Assembly: GCA_022572885.1 (NCBI GenBank)
Contig: JACZVC010000005.1
Coordinates: 1-64,000, forward strand
Origin: Pseudomonadota bacterium
GTDB lineage: Bacteria; Pseudomonadota; Gammaproteobacteria; Steroidobacterales; MnTg04
DNA length: 64,000 bases
Direction of reading: 5' to 3'
Part shown: positions 23,401-33,893 of the stretch, piece by piece
Layout: every line of letters starts with the position of its first letter
Position numbering within the stretch: position 1 is the first letter of the stretch
The notes under the pieces: generated by a model
What the model was told of the DNA's origin: nothing
What the model saw: the letters and a program-made list of their open reading frames with translations, nothing else
The model's database searches: none
Translations under genes and position numbers: made by a program

Positions 23401-24182
23401 ATAACTTGGATAAGTTACTCGAAGTAATGGCTAGACTCAGGGACCCGAAGACCGGCTGCCCGTGGGACCTGGAACAGGATTTTGCCAGCATCGCACCACA
23501 TACCATCGAAGAAGCCTATGAAGTTGCGGATGCAATCGGCAAGGGCGATATGCGCGAGTTGCAGGAAGAACTCGGCGATTTGTTGTTCCAGGTCGTGTTT
23601 CACGCGCACCTGGCGGCGGAACAGGGCGAGTTCGATTTTTACGCTGTTGCGGGGTCCATCTCCAAAAAACTGACGCAAAGGCATCCGCACGTTTTTGGCG
23701 ATGCCGAATCCCGGGATTCCGCCGAACAGACCAGGCAATGGGAAGAGCACAAAGCCGGTGAGCGCCGGAGCAAAGGACAGCACTCGGTATTGGACGGGAT
23801 TCCAGTTGCGCTGCCTGCGCTCAGCAAAGCGCAAAAGCTTGGCCAAAGAGCGGCAACGGCAGGGTTCGACTGGCCGGATCGGGATGGCCCGCGGCGGAAA
23901 ATTGACGAGGAAATGGTGGAACTGGACAGCGAACTCGATAACGGCTCTGCAAGGAGACAGGCCGAGGAGATTGGCGATCTGCTGTTTTCCGTGGTGAACC
24001 TGGCCCGCCACCTGGATGTCGATGCTGAAACCGCGTTGCGCGAGGCGAACCGGCGGTTTGCAACGCGCTTTCAGAGCATGGAAACACGCCTGCAAGAGTC
24101 AGGGCAGAAATTGTCGGAACTCAGCCTCAGCCAGCTCGAACTTGCCTGGCAAAAAGCCAAGAAAAACCTCCGCGGTGGATAA
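23397..24182 (+). CDS. mazG: Nucleoside triphosphate pyrophosphohydrolase MazG
   Basis: 261 residues with two MazG domains. Metal-binding EExxD motifs appear as LQEELGDLLFQ near residue 60 and AEEIGDLLFSVVNLAR near 190, the two-domain layout of E. coli MazG. It hydrolyses (d)NTPs to monophosphates and pyrophosphate and lowers ppGpp in E. coli. Here no mazEF toxin-antitoxin genes or relA are adjacent. Translationally coupled to the NUDIX gene upstream. Confidence 0.93.
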   Translation: MNNLDKLLEVMARLRDPKTGCPWDLEQDFASIAPHTIEEAYEVADAIGKGDMRELQEELGDLLFQVVFHAHLAAEQGEFDFYAVAGSISKKLTQRHPHVFGDAESRDSAEQTRQWEEHKAGERRSKGQHSVLDGIPVALPALSKAQKLGQRAATAGFDWPDRDGPRRKIDEEMVELDSELDNGSARRQAEEIGDLLFSVVNLARHLDVDAETALREANRRFATRFQSMETRLQESGQKLSELSLSQLELAWQKAKKNLRGG

Positions 24183-24314
24183 CTCAGCATCCCATCAGGC
24201 CTTTATTTTCAAGCTTTTCAACTGATTCAGTTTAGGTTCAGGATAGTGCCTATATGCTGGTATCGAAGCTGCGAAGGACCGCGGCTTTGGAGCAGATGAA
24301 AACGGAGCACAATC

Positions 24315-24890
24315 ATGAAAAATCGTAACTTGCTACTGGGCATATGCGCACTGGCCCTGGTGCTACCTGGGCTGGCGGCAGCCGATCACGACGATGACCG
24401 GCGTACGGATCGGGGCAAAATTGTTTATGCCCGGGTCATCAAGGTACAGCCGATTATTCGTTACGTGACCGTCAAGGTTCCTGTACAGGAGTGCTGGGAC
24501 GAACGCCGGTATCGGTCCCGTTACCACTCCGCTTACCCCGATAGCGGTGGCGCGACGATAATAGGCGCCATTATCGGTGGGGTGATCGGCAATCAGTTTG
24601 GCAGTGGTCACGGCCGCAGGGCGACGACCGCGCTGGGCGCATTGCTTGGTGGTTCGCTGGCTCGCGATGCGGCGATCAGGCGTGCAGAGCGCGAGGGACG
24701 CTACGAGCCACACCAATCGTATGTTGTGCAACGCTGCGCGACCTCCTACGACTACCGTGAGGAAGAACGGGTCGATGGCTATGAAGTGACCTACAGATAC
24801 AAAGGCGATACCTACATGACCCGGATGCCCCGGGACCCGGGCAAACGTATCCGTCTGCGGGTCAGTATCACGCCGGTCGCTGATTACTGA
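24315..24890 (+). CDS. Glycine-zipper (17 kDa antigen-like) envelope protein
   Basis: 191 residues. A signal peptide (MKNRNLLLGICALALVLPGL, cleavage near AAADHD) precedes a basic segment and a glycine zipper at about 77-110 (IIGAIIGGVIGNQFGSG, then TTALGALLGGSLA), the RickA/17 kDa surface antigen type. The C-terminal part has YRYKGDTYMTRMP. The family is periplasmic or outer-membrane associated and often linked to envelope stress. It precedes the PepSY gene by 29 bases, so it may be part of the two-component operon. Confidence 0.82.
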   Translation: MKNRNLLLGICALALVLPGLAAADHDDDRRTDRGKIVYARVIKVQPIIRYVTVKVPVQECWDERRYRSRYHSAYPDSGGATIIGAIIGGVIGNQFGSGHGRRATTALGALLGGSLARDAAIRRAEREGRYEPHQSYVVQRCATSYDYREEERVDGYEVTYRYKGDTYMTRMPRDPGKRIRLRVSITPVADY

Positions 24891-24919
24891 ACTTGCCCCT
24901 TCGCCGGTTCGGTCGGACA

Positions 24920-25225
24920 ATGTCGCATATGACACTCAGGATACTCATCATATGTCTGGCATTGGCCGGGCCGGCGGAGGCTTTTGCCACGGCAGCGGCG
25001 CGCGATTATCAGACGCCCGGCATACCCATCCATCGGCTGGCCCAAAACCAAAGCTTCACGCTGGACCAGGCGGTGGACAAAGTCAGGGCGAGATATGGCG
25101 GAAAGGTTATCAAGGCCAGCACGCGACGACAGAAAGACCGTCCTGTTCACATCATAAAAATTCTTGGCGACGATGGCCGCGTCCGTACCGTGCGGGTTGA
25201 CGGGATCAACGGACGGATACTCTAG
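24920..25225 (+). CDS. Small secreted PepSY-domain protein
   Basis: 101 residues from the ATG at 24920; an ATG at 24929 is also possible and the frame is open to a TTG at 24893. A signal peptide (MTLRILIICLALAGPAEAFA) is followed by one PepSY repeat (SFTLDQAVDKVRARYGGKVI ... VRVDGINGRIL). PepSY domains often inhibit or bind proteases, and single-domain forms are frequently encoded next to sensor kinases. The response regulator starts three bases after the stop, so it is a likely periplasmic partner of the kinase. Confidence 0.8.
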   Translation: MSHMTLRILIICLALAGPAEAFATAAARDYQTPGIPIHRLAQNQSFTLDQAVDKVRARYGGKVIKASTRRQKDRPVHIIKILGDDGRVRTVRVDGINGRIL

Positions 25226-25228
25226 ACC

Positions 25229-25909
25229 ATGCGTTTGTTAATCGTAGAGGACGACCCCGTACTTCGAGGTAGCCTGGCCGAACAATTGAGAGAAGCGGGT
25301 CATGTTGTCGATACTGCGGGAGACGGCAAGGAAGGACTGTATTTCGCGGAGGAGTTCAAGCCGGACCTCGCAATTATCGATCTGGGCCTGCCAATCATGT
25401 CGGGGATGGATTTAATTGGCGCGATTCGCGAAAAAAAGCTCAGCTTCCCGATACTGATATTGACGGCAAGAGATCGCTGGCAGGAAAAAGTTGACGGATT
25501 GTCAGCGGGGGCCGACGATTATCTGACCAAACCTTTTCAGCTCGAAGAACTGATCGCCAGGGTAAACGCCCTGATCCGGCGTGCCGCGGGTTTTGCCAGC
25601 CCGGTGATTTCATGTGGCCGGGTCAGCATGGACACATCCGCGCAAAGCGTAACGGTTGCTGGCGGGGAAGTTGTGCTGACGGCGTTCGAATATCGTTTGC
25701 TCGAATGCCTGATGCTGAGGGCGGGCCGGGTGATATCGAAGGCCGAGCTCACCGATCGTCTGTACGACCAGGACTTCGAAAGGGACAGCAACGTCATCGA
25801 GGTTCTGGTCGGCCGCTTGCGGCGCAAGCTCGATCCGGAAAACAGCACCAATCCCATCGAAACTTTACGCGGGCGAGGATACCGCTTCAACCTCGAGACT
25901 ACCGACTGA
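25229..25909 (+). CDS. OmpR-family response regulator (PhoP/QseB-like)
   Basis: 226 residues. The receiver has the acidic pair VEDD, phosphoacceptor Asp51 (LAIIDLGLP) and the conserved Lys in DDYLTKPF. The C-terminal winged helix includes RAGRVISKAELTDRLYDQ and ETLRGRGYRFN. It is preceded by the PepSY gene and overlaps the kinase start by one base, giving a PepSY-regulator-kinase operon. By similarity of the kinase H-box it is PhoP/PhoQ-like; the signal is unknown. Confidence 0.93.
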   Translation: MRLLIVEDDPVLRGSLAEQLREAGHVVDTAGDGKEGLYFAEEFKPDLAIIDLGLPIMSGMDLIGAIREKKLSFPILILTARDRWQEKVDGLSAGADDYLTKPFQLEELIARVNALIRRAAGFASPVISCGRVSMDTSAQSVTVAGGEVVLTAFEYRLLECLMLRAGRVISKAELTDRLYDQDFERDSNVIEVLVGRLRRKLDPENSTNPIETLRGRGYRFNLETTD

Positions 25910-27261
25910 TGCAGTCGATGAGCCGGCGACTGCTGCTCTCCAGCACCTTGTTGCTGGTCGTGTTTCTCGGTGCCGCCGGCGTTATCCTGGATACCGCATT
26001 TCGCGAAGCGGGCAAGCAGGCGCTTGAAGATCTGCTGAAGGTGCAGATTCTGACCATGCTGAGCGCGGTGGTTGAAGTCGCGGGGCCGACGCTGGTGATG
26101 CCGGACGACCTTGCCGAGGCCCGGTTTCTCAGCCCCGGTTCCGGGCTCTATGGAGAAATTGTCGAACCCGGTGGCGAGCGCGTATGGCGTTCTCCGTCTT
26201 TGCTCGGGAGCCTCGATTTCGGTGGCTGGCTGGATCCGGGCGAGTCGTACACGCGGCGGCTGGCTGGTCCGAACGGCCAGCAACTGATGGCCTTGTCGAT
26301 GGGCATCGAATGGGAATTCGATAACCGCGAATCAAGGCAATACCGGCTGACGGTCGCCCACGACATGGAGAGCTATTTCTCACAGGTCCAGGCCTTTCGC
26401 AAAAAGCTGCTGACCTGGTTTAGCGGTCTGACTGTTTTGCTATTGATCGCCCAGGCGCTGGTCCTCAGGCGGGGTTTACAACCACTGCACCAGGTTGAAC
26501 GGGAAATTGCGGCCATCGAGTCCGGCGAACGCAGCGAACTCAGCAGCGACTACCCGCGGGAGCTAACCGGTGTAACCGGCAACCTGAATGCGCTGATCGA
26601 AAGCGAGCGCAGGCGCCTGAAAAGATATCGCGACACGCTCGACAACCTGGCACACAGCCTGAAAACGCCGCTTGCCGCCAGCACCAGCCTGCTCGAAGAG
26701 TCCGAGTCAGTGGATCGCGAAAAACTGGCAAGACAACTGGCCCGAATGCGCGATATTGTCGATTTCCAGTTGAAAAGAGCCAGCGTTTCGGGGGTCAGCG
26801 GTCTGGGTCAGGAGCCGGTCGACGTGCGCGCGGCGCTGCACCAGTTGCGTGAAGCGCTGGACAAGGTTTACCTGCACAAAGGCCTGCAGATCGAACTGGA
26901 AATCGCAGCGGGTGTGAAATTCTTTGGCGCCAGGGACGACCTCCTGGAAATGATGGGCAATTTGATGGATAACGCCTGCAAGTGGGCCCATTCGAAAGTC
27001 AGGGTGAGGGCTGATGTTCGCAGCGGGGGGAAAAGACCTGGGCTGGAACTGGGCGTGGAGGACGATGGCCCCGGCATCCCGGTTGACAAAAGGGAAGACG
27101 TCCTGGGCAAAGGGGTCAGGGGCGATGAGCGGATGCCCGGACAAGGAATCGGCCTGGCGGTCGTGCGCGAGATCACTGAACTGTACAGCGGCAGATTGAC
27201 GGTCACGGACAGCGATCTGGGCGGCGCCCGCATCTCCCTGCGGTTTGGCGATTTCAGGTAG
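25909..27261 (+). CDS. Sensor histidine kinase (PhoQ-like)
   Basis: 450 residues, starting at the ATG that overlaps the regulator's TGA by one base; the frame is open further upstream inside the regulator, but that is not coding. A transmembrane segment at 8-28 and another near 165-185 enclose a periplasmic sensor domain. The H-box is [11 protein letters not shown] with His249, the PhoQ-type variant, followed by the N-box [18 protein letters not shown] and GQGIGLAVV. It should phosphorylate the regulator encoded just upstream. Confidence 0.92.
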   Translation: MQSMSRRLLLSSTLLLVVFLGAAGVILDTAFREAGKQALEDLLKVQILTMLSAVVEVAGPTLVMPDDLAEARFLSPGSGLYGEIVEPGGERVWRSPSLLGSLDFGGWLDPGESYTRRLAGPNGQQLMALSMGIEWEFDNRESRQYRLTVAHDMESYFSQVQAFRKKLLTWFSGLTVLLLIAQALVLRRGLQPLHQVEREIAAIESGERSELSSDYPRELTGVTGNLNALIESERRRLKRYRDTLDNLAHSLKTPLAASTSLLEESESVDREKLARQLARMRDIVDFQLKRASVSGVSGLGQEPVDVRAALHQLREALDKVYLHKGLQIELEIAAGVKFFGARDDLLEMMGNLMDNACKWAHSKVRVRADVRSGGKRPGLELGVEDDGPGIPVDKREDVLGKGVRGDERMPGQGIGLAVVREITELYSGRLTVTDSDLGGARISLRFGDFR

Positions 27262-27291
27262 GACCAACCGCCATGACCGACGGGTCTGGTC

Positions 27292-28050
27292 TCAGTCGCC
27301 CTTGATTCTTTTCATTAGTGGCTCGATGAGATCCATCGGCAACGGGAACACGATGGTCGAACTCTTGTCGCCGGCGATATCGGTCAGCGTCTGCATGTAC
27401 CGCAACTGCATCGCGTTGGGTTCTTGCGACAAGGTAGCGGCTGCCTCGACCAGCGCAACGGCAGCCTGTTTTTCGCCTTCGGCATGGATCACCTTTGCCC
27501 GCCGGGTTCGTTCGGCTTCCGCCTGCTTGGCGATGGCCCGAATCATGCTTTCATCGATATCCACGTGCTTGATTTCGACATTGGCGACCTTGATCCCCCA
27601 TGAATCGGTGTTTTCGTCGAGTATCGCCTGAATATCGTGGTTGAGCTTGTCTCTCTCCGACAGCATCTCATCCAGTTCGTGCTGGCCAAGAACCGAGCGC
27701 AGCGTGGTCTGGGCAAGCTGGCTCGTTGCTTCAAAATAATTGGCAACCTGGATGATCGCTTTTTCAGGATCCACGACGCGGAAATAGATCACCGCATTAA
27801 CCTTGACCGACACATTGTCTTTTGAAATGACGTCCTGGGTCGGCACATCCATGACGATCAGCCGCAGATCGACCCGCACCATTTTCTGGATACCCGGGAT
27901 AATGATGATCAGTCCCGGCCCTTTGACCTTGTAAAAGCGCCCAAGCAGGAACACGACGCCACGCTCGTATTCCCTGAGAATCTTGAACGTCATAAAAAGA
28001 AGAAAAACGACGGCCAAGCCTATATAGAACATGATGTCAAACCCAAACAT
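27292..28050 (-). CDS. Slipin (SPFH/stomatin-like protein)
   Basis: 252 residues from the ATG at 28050, with AGGAG seven bases upstream. A short hydrophobic N-terminus ([15 protein letters not shown]) is followed by a complete SPFH domain: [20 protein letters not shown], then [19 protein letters not shown], and a coiled-coil tail with [17 protein letters not shown]. Slipins assemble on membranes and typically pair with NfeD proteins, whose gene lies directly upstream with two bases between stop and start. Confidence 0.9.
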   Translation of the reverse strand: MFGFDIMFYIGLAVVFLLFMTFKILREYERGVVFLLGRFYKVKGPGLIIIIPGIQKMVRVDLRLIVMDVPTQDVISKDNVSVKVNAVIYFRVVDPEKAIIQVANYFEATSQLAQTTLRSVLGQHELDEMLSERDKLNHDIQAILDENTDSWGIKVANVEIKHVDIDESMIRAIAKQAEAERTRRAKVIHAEGEKQAAVALVEAAATLSQEPNAMQLRYMQTLTDIAGDKSSTIVFPLPMDLIEPLMKRIKGD

Positions 28051-28052
28051 GG

Positions 28053-29444
28053 TTAAGTCTCCTGTGTGCTGTTTACCGGTTCGACAGTCAGGTGCAAGCC
28101 ACTGATAGCAGTGACCCTGACTGGCTGTCCATCCATTATCAATTGACTGGAACTGGCCTGCCACAATTCGCTGTGGACAAAGACTGTGCCTTTCTTGTCG
28201 ATATCGCCCCGTGCGATTCCGGTCATACCGATCATTTGCTCACGGCCGCTGACTATCGGCTGCGTTCTCGCGCGATTGGCGAAATAAACAATGCCGACGA
28301 TCATGGCGCTGCTCAGTATAGCGACCGAAAAAATCAGATTGCGGGAAATCTCGTAACCGGGGATATCGGTATCCATGAGGATGATCGATCCGGTTACCAG
28401 TGCGATCACCCCGCCTATACCGAGCACGCCAAAGCTCGGCGCAAACACTTCCGCGATAATCAGAATAACGCCGAGTACGATCAGGGCGAGCCCCGCATAA
28501 TTGACCGGCAGAATCTGGAATGCATAAAGCGCCAGCAGAATCGAAATTGCGCCGACGACACCGGGTACAATTGCGCCCGGGTTGTAACCTTCGAAAATCA
28601 GCCCATAGATTCCGAGCATCAACAACATATAGGCAACCGTTGGGTTGGTAATCACCGATAACAAACGGTTTCGCCAATCGGGTTCGATCACTTTGATATC
28701 GAGCCCGGCCGTCGTCAGCGTTTGCTCGCTACCGTTAACCTCGACGCTCATGCCATCGATATCCTGCAGCAGTTGCGCCTGCGTTTTCGCAACTAGGTCG
28801 ATAATCCCGAGTTCGAGCGCTTCCGATGCCGTGACATTGACGGCCTCGCGAACCGCTTTTTCCGCCCAGTCGACGTTTCTGCCCCGCAATTCCGCCAGGC
28901 CGCGAATATAAGCGACGGCATCATTGATGGTCTTGCGCTCCATGGCAGTGGTGCCCGTATCCTTTGTTTTCGATTTTTTCTCGACTTCTTCGTCACCTGC
29001 CTCTTCATCCTCTGCGTCCTCTTCGTCCTCAGAGTCGGGCTTTCTCGGGCCATCGCCACCGATCTGCACCGGTGTCGCCGAACCAATATTGGTAGCCGGT
29101 GCCATCGCTGCTATATGGCTGGCGTACATGATATAGGTACCGGCGCTCGCGGCCCGGGATCCGGGGGGCGCGACATAACCGACCACCGGTACCGATGATT
29201 GCAAAATGGCATGAATGATATCCCGCATCGACGAATCCAGACCGCCTGGCGTATCCATCCGGATGATTACCACTGCGGCATCTTCGCTGGCGGCATCGGC
29301 GATGCCTTTGCTCAGATAGTCGCTGGTCGCCGGCCCGATGGCGCCATCTATCGTCAGCAGGTAGGCGACTTTATCTTCCTGGGCAATGGCGGGCATGGCC
29401 AGCAGACACGCGAGCAGCAGGAAATGGCGGACATATGCAAGCAT
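28053..29444 (-). CDS. Long NfeD membrane serine protease (ClpP class)
   Basis: 463 residues from the ATG at 29444, which follows GAGGGGG. A signal peptide precedes a ClpP-like protease domain with [11 protein letters not shown] and the nucleophile region [13 protein letters not shown]. An unusually acidic insert (about 138-165, almost all Asp/Glu then Lys) interrupts it. Four to five transmembrane helices follow (about 270-400), then a C-terminal OB-fold NfeD domain. Such proteases cleave stomatin C-termini in archaea; here the slipin is the next gene. Confidence 0.9.
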   Translation of the reverse strand: MLAYVRHFLLLACLLAMPAIAQEDKVAYLLTIDGAIGPATSDYLSKGIADAASEDAAVVIIRMDTPGGLDSSMRDIIHAILQSSVPVVGYVAPPGSRAASAGTYIMYASHIAAMAPATNIGSATPVQIGGDGPRKPDSEDEEDAEDEEAGDEEVEKKSKTKDTGTTAMERKTINDAVAYIRGLAELRGRNVDWAEKAVREAVNVTASEALELGIIDLVAKTQAQLLQDIDGMSVEVNGSEQTLTTAGLDIKVIEPDWRNRLLSVITNPTVAYMLLMLGIYGLIFEGYNPGAIVPGVVGAISILLALYAFQILPVNYAGLALIVLGVILIIAEVFAPSFGVLGIGGVIALVTGSIILMDTDIPGYEISRNLIFSVAILSSAMIVGIVYFANRARTQPIVSGREQMIGMTGIARGDIDKKGTVFVHSELWQASSSQLIMDGQPVRVTAISGLHLTVEPVNSTQET

Positions 29445-29567
29445 CGGTGACCCCCTCGTCATCACGATGATAACAGGAAGACACTGTAGCGAAGGAAGAT
29501 TTTAGCCCGGGCCAGTGGTATCCCGGGCTATACTCTGCGCCGATACCTGCGACCTCCAGGCGTTTTC

Positions 29568-30050
29568 ATGCACTTAAAGATTATTGCTACCGGCGGCACC
29601 ATCGACAAAATTTATTTCGACGCCAACAGTGAATTCGAAGTTGGCGAGCCGTTGATCGGCAAGGTGTTGCAAGACGGCGGTGCCGCCTTTGATTATGAGA
29701 TCATTCCATTGATGCGCAGGGACAGCCTGGACCTCACCGACGAAGACAGGAAGCTGATCCGTGACGCGGTCATGGCCGATGGTTTGCGTCACGTGCTGAT
29801 CACGCATGGGACCGATACCATGACGGAGACGGCTGCGGCGTTGGGAGATGTCGGTGAGCGGACGGTCATTTTAACCGGGGCGCTCAGCCCAGCCCGTTTC
29901 CAGATTACAGACGCTGTATTCAATGTCGGGCTGGCCGTCGGCGCGGTGCAGAGCAAACCGGCGGGCGTTTATATTGCAATGAATGGCAGAATTTTCGATG
30001 CCGATAAAGTACACAAGAACCGGGAACGGAATTGTTTCGAAGAAATCTGA
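29568..30050 (+). CDS. Single-domain asparaginase-like protein
   Basis: 160 residues, about half the length of a normal L-asparaginase. It covers only the N-terminal domain but keeps the catalytic set: Thr11 in ATGGTID, Thr82-Asp83 in HGTDTM, and Lys130 in a position that aligns with the catalytic Lys of type II enzymes. The C-terminal domain that helps form the dimer active site is absent, and the frame ends cleanly with a stop, not a decayed extension. Short asparaginase-domain proteins are found in several proteobacteria. The activity is uncertain. No signal peptide is present. Confidence 0.8.
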   Translation: MHLKIIATGGTIDKIYFDANSEFEVGEPLIGKVLQDGGAAFDYEIIPLMRRDSLDLTDEDRKLIRDAVMADGLRHVLITHGTDTMTETAAALGDVGERTVILTGALSPARFQITDAVFNVGLAVGAVQSKPAGVYIAMNGRIFDADKVHKNRERNCFEEI

Positions 30051-30073
30051 AATCAACAACACAGGGGATATGC

Positions 30074-30991
30074 ATGAAAAAAACAAGTTACTGGCTGAGC
30101 GCAGCGTTGCTGGTGTCCCCGGCGACTGCGTGGTCTCAGGAGGAAGTGGAAATCAAGGTCCAGCAGCTGACCGAGCATATTTATATGCTGGAAGGGCGGG
30201 GCGGCAATATCGGCCTTTCCATAGGCGACGATGGCGTGTTTATGATCGACGATCAATATGCACCGCTTACGCCGGCAATACTCGAAGCGATCGGCAATTT
30301 GACGGACCAGCCAGTCAAATTTGTACTTAACACGCATTGGCACGGGGATCACACAGGCGGCAACGAAAATCTCGGCAATGCGGGCGCAATCATCGTCGCT
30401 CACGACAAGGTACGGGAGAGAATGAGTACTGAACAATTCCGGAAACTGATCGGTGGCCGGATACCACCCGCAGCCGAAGCAGCATTGCCGACTGTCACCT
30501 TCAACGACCGGATCAGTTTTTTTATGAACGATGATGAAATCCAGGTATTTCATGTCGCTCCGGCCCATACAGACACAGATTCGATGGTTTATTTTTCCTC
30601 CGCCGATGTGCTGCATATGGGCGATGTCTTTTTTAACAAGCGGTTCCCGTTTATCGACGTCGATCTTGGCGGTTCCGTCGATGGCACCATCCACGCGGTC
30701 AACCTGGCCCTGGAGATGACGACCGAGAAAACCAGGATTATTCCCGGACACGGGCCGCTGGCGAGTCGCCAGGATCTGCAAGATTACCGCGACATCCTAC
30801 TCACCGTCAGGAACTCTGTGGCGGTACTGATCGCGCAGGAAAGCACGCTGGAACAAGTGCTGGCTGCGCAGCTCACGGAAAGCCTGAACGCAACCTGGAA
30901 CTGGAATTTTATCAATGGGGACAGGCTGGTAGAACTGATTTACGCCGATCTTTCACCGGGTACGGGCGCTGCCGATAGCGAGAGCGAATAA
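30074..30991 (+). CDS. Secreted metallo-beta-lactamase-fold hydrolase
   Basis: 305 residues from the ATG at 30074, preceded by AGGGG. A signal peptide (MKKTSYWLSAALLVSPATAWS) implies a periplasmic location. The zinc motif NTHWHGDHTGG (His88, His90, Asp92, His93) is complete; a later VAPAHTDTDSMVYF and IPGHGPL supply the other ligands. This resembles subclass B3-like or SoxH/quinoprotein-relay MBL proteins; a beta-lactamase role is not shown. It follows the asparaginase-like gene by 23 bases, so the two may be co-transcribed. Confidence 0.85.
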   Translation: MKKTSYWLSAALLVSPATAWSQEEVEIKVQQLTEHIYMLEGRGGNIGLSIGDDGVFMIDDQYAPLTPAILEAIGNLTDQPVKFVLNTHWHGDHTGGNENLGNAGAIIVAHDKVRERMSTEQFRKLIGGRIPPAAEAALPTVTFNDRISFFMNDDEIQVFHVAPAHTDTDSMVYFSSADVLHMGDVFFNKRFPFIDVDLGGSVDGTIHAVNLALEMTTEKTRIIPGHGPLASRQDLQDYRDILLTVRNSVAVLIAQESTLEQVLAAQLTESLNATWNWNFINGDRLVELIYADLSPGTGAADSESE

Positions 30992-31001
30992 GCGAAAAAA
31001 A

Positions 31002-31024
31002 CGGGTCTGATGGCCCGCTTTCTT
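31002..31024. terminator. Bidirectional terminator between MBL and ALDH genes
   Basis: CGGGTC (31002-31007) pairs with GGCCCG (31012-31017, one G-T pair) over a TGAT loop. A T-rich CTTTCTT follows on the plus strand and an A-run precedes it, giving a T-run on the minus strand. It separates two convergent genes. Confidence 0.65.
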
Positions 31025-31042
31025 CGCCGGGATTCGGCGTGC

Positions 31043-32566
31043 TTAGCCGAGATCGAACTTGATCCCCTGGGCCAGTGGTAATTCCTTGCTCCAGTTGATG
31101 GTGTTGGTCTGCCGGCGCATATAGGCTTTCCACGCATCCGATCCCGATTCGCGGCCGCCGCCGGTTTCCTTTTCGCCGCCGAAAGCGCCGCCAATCTCGG
31201 CGCCGGACGTGCCGATATTGACATTGGCAATCCCGCAATCGCTACCGATGACCGACAGGAAGGTTTCGGCGTTCTGCAGATTATCGGTAAAAATAGCCGA
31301 TGACAGACCCTGGTCGACGTCGTTGTGCATCGCCAGCGCCTGCGCAAATTTGGTGTACCTGATGATGTAAAGCAAAGGTGCAAAGGTTTCTTCCCGAACA
31401 ATATCCCAGTCATTTTGAGCGCGGGCGATTGCCGGTTCGACAAAGTTGCCAGGGCCGTCCAGCACCTTGCCGCCACACAGGATTTCGCCACCCGCGTCTT
31501 CCACCCGTTTAAGCGCAACCAAAAATCTGTCCACGGATTGCTCGTCAATCAACGGTCCCATCAGGGTGTCGGGTGCCAGCGGATCGCCAATCCTGACCTG
31601 TCGATAGGCATGCACGAGATGCCTTTCCAGTTCCTCCGCACGGCTTGCGTGGACGATGACCCGGCGGGTACTGGTGCAGCGCTGGCCCGCGGTGCCAACC
31701 GCGCCAAAGGCAATGGCAGGCACCGCCAGTTCCAGGTTTGCGTGTTGGTCTACGATGACGGCGTTATTGCCCCCCAGTTCCAGCAGAGAACGTCCCATGC
31801 GCTGTGCGACCCGATGGCCAACCTGGCGACCGATCTTGCAGGAACCGGTAAAGGACATGAGCGCAACCCGAGGGTCGTCGACGAAGCCATTTGCCAGTGA
31901 GTTATCGCCGTCTATAAAAGTCTGAAAAATGGCGGGGTACCCATGTTTACTCAGTACCCGATTGCAGATGTGCTGGACGGCAATCCCGCACAATGGCGTT
32001 TTTGGTGACGGTTTCCAGACACAGACATCACCGCAGATAGCGGCCAGAAAGGCATTCCAGGACCACACCGCGACCGGAAAATTGAATGCACTGATGATGC
32101 CGATGACACCGAACGGGTGCCATTGCTCGTACATCCTGTGCTGCGGCCGTTCCGAATGCATCGTGTAGCCATACAGCATTCTCGACTGGCCGACGGCAAA
32201 TTCCGCAATATCGATCATCTCCTGGACTTCACCGTCTCCCTCTGCCTTGATTTTTCCCATTTCCATCGAAACGAGGCTGCCCAGCGGGTCTTTGTATTTT
32301 CGCAATTCTTCGCCGATCAGGCGTACCGCTTCCCCGCGTTTCGGCGCGGGAACCGATCGCCATTCGAGAAATGCCTGCTGCGCCTGGCTCATGACTTTCT
32401 CATAGTCCTCGGCCGACGCCGACCCGACCCTGGCGATGACTTCCCCGGTTGCCGGGTTGATGGAATCCAGTACCTTCCGGTCTGCTCCGGGTAGCCAGCC
32501 GTCCTTTCCGGCCCAGGCGGCAGGATTCAATTCCTCCAGACCCAAAGCCTGCAATATTTCATTCAT
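31043..32566 (-). CDS. Aldehyde dehydrogenase, ALDH7 (aminoadipate semialdehyde dehydrogenase-like)
   Basis: 507 residues of the antiquitin/ALDH7 subfamily. The catalytic Cys is in [12 protein letters not shown] and the general-base Glu in [37 protein letters not shown] is typical of this group. ALDH7 enzymes oxidise alpha-aminoadipate semialdehyde to aminoadipate in lysine degradation. Pairing with a saccharopine-dehydrogenase-like gene, with a four-base overlap, strongly supports that role here. Confidence 0.88.
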   Translation of the reverse strand: MNEILQALGLEELNPAAWAGKDGWLPGADRKVLDSINPATGEVIARVGSASAEDYEKVMSQAQQAFLEWRSVPAPKRGEAVRLIGEELRKYKDPLGSLVSMEMGKIKAEGDGEVQEMIDIAEFAVGQSRMLYGYTMHSERPQHRMYEQWHPFGVIGIISAFNFPVAVWSWNAFLAAICGDVCVWKPSPKTPLCGIAVQHICNRVLSKHGYPAIFQTFIDGDNSLANGFVDDPRVALMSFTGSCKIGRQVGHRVAQRMGRSLLELGGNNAVIVDQHANLELAVPAIAFGAVGTAGQRCTSTRRVIVHASRAEELERHLVHAYRQVRIGDPLAPDTLMGPLIDEQSVDRFLVALKRVEDAGGEILCGGKVLDGPGNFVEPAIARAQNDWDIVREETFAPLLYIIRYTKFAQALAMHNDVDQGLSSAIFTDNLQNAETFLSVIGSDCGIANVNIGTSGAEIGGAFGGEKETGGGRESGSDAWKAYMRRQTNTINWSKELPLAQGIKFDLG

Positions 32567-33735
32567 TTGGCGTCTCCACTGAGTCGGTTTCCATGACCGG
32601 TTTCACCGGTCGCGATCGCCCGCATGGACACGGCGTTGCTGCCGCCATGCGCAAAATATTTGCCGAATCGGTTATCCAGAATATCTTTGAGACGAAAATC
32701 TTCCTGGCGGACCAAACCGCTGTACTGGATGCCATTGGATACCACCAGGTCAAGCACGCTGCAGATACCGGCAGCCGTGGTGACCTGGATAGCCGACCAC
32801 AGGCGCCCGGCGATCATTTCCGGAAACACCTTGTTGACGTAGTTTTCTTCGCGCAGTTGGCCATCCTGCATCCCGGTAACCGCCGCATAGATAATGACCA
32901 CGTCCTGCAGCGTGTGGGGAACAGCGTTTTCCAGAATTTTCTTCAAAGTGTCACGGTCTTCGTTGAGCTTGAGATCGTTCATCAGCAACCGCATCTGCGC
33001 GCAGTGCCCAGGATAGCGTATGGTCTTGTAATCCATTGTCACCGCCTGGCCGGCATAACTTTCCGCCAGCGAGCCCAATCCACCCGAAGTATTGAACGCT
33101 TCGTAGAGCGTGCCATCGAGTTCAATTTCTTCCAGACCCTCCAGCGGCAGCACATCCACCAGTTCGCCGTTGACGACGGCGTGACACAAATTGCCATATT
33201 CGTTGATGACCCCATCGGTGGACCAGGTCAGCGAATATTTCAGTGCATTGTTCGGATGCTGGGGCAACGCGCCCACCCTGAGTTTTACCGATCGCAGTTC
33301 GTCAAAATGGCTGATCAATTCCTTGGCCGCGATACTGATAAATCCGGGCGCCAGACCGCATTGCGGTACGAACGCGCGATCCGCCCCCTGCGCGATTTCC
33401 CGGATTGCCCTGCTCACGGAAACATCTTCGGTCAAGTCGAAATAATGTATCCCTTTGTCACGGGCGACCCGGGCAACCGCTTCGTTGCAGAAATAGGGCA
33501 AACCGGAAACTACGGCGGCCACCGGATGGTCATCGATGTACGCGGCCAGTTTGATCGCGTCGGTGGCGTCCAGCTCATGCGCCGTCACGTTATCCAGTCC
33601 GTGCGACTCGGTAACCGACCGGGCCGCGGCGCCGTCTATATCGGCGAGTTGAACCTGGTAGTCACCGGAATCGGCCAGCAAGCCGCTGATCAAAGCGCCT
33701 ATTTTCCCAGCCCCGAGTACGAGTATGCGATGCAT
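32563..33735 (-). CDS. Saccharopine dehydrogenase-like protein (or lysine 6-dehydrogenase)
   Basis: 390 residues from the ATG at 33735, chosen because GGAGCAGG precedes it; the frame stays open upstream but not as family sequence. The N-terminal Rossmann motif is [15 protein letters not shown] and the catalytic-domain [11 protein letters not shown] and [11 protein letters not shown] follow the saccharopine dehydrogenase pattern. It should yield aminoadipate semialdehyde, the substrate of the coupled ALDH7. No lysine-ketoglutarate reductase lies nearby, so direct oxidation of lysine by a LysDH-type enzyme of similar size is a serious alternative. Confidence 0.83.
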   Translation of the reverse strand: MHRILVLGAGKIGALISGLLADSGDYQVQLADIDGAAARSVTESHGLDNVTAHELDATDAIKLAAYIDDHPVAAVVSGLPYFCNEAVARVARDKGIHYFDLTEDVSVSRAIREIAQGADRAFVPQCGLAPGFISIAAKELISHFDELRSVKLRVGALPQHPNNALKYSLTWSTDGVINEYGNLCHAVVNGELVDVLPLEGLEEIELDGTLYEAFNTSGGLGSLAESYAGQAVTMDYKTIRYPGHCAQMRLLMNDLKLNEDRDTLKKILENAVPHTLQDVVIIYAAVTGMQDGQLREENYVNKVFPEMIAGRLWSAIQVTTAAGICSVLDLVVSNGIQYSGLVRQEDFRLKDILDNRFGKYFAHGGSNAVSMRAIATGETGHGNRLSGDAK

Positions 33736-33893
33736 CTGCCTGCTCCAGTTGTGACGACCTGTTTGCCGGGCCGCGGAATTTGCGAAAACCCGGCTGCGGC
33801 GGGCTAACAGGAGGCGCATTGTGCCAATAGAACCCGTGATTTTCCATAGTCTTTTGGCTTTTGCCCGACCGGCAAAGCGACTAACATGCCCTG

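Noticed and set aside
32593-33807. A 404-codon frame opposite the saccharopine dehydrogenase-like gene
   Set aside because: Shadow of a conserved gene; no family pattern in the product.
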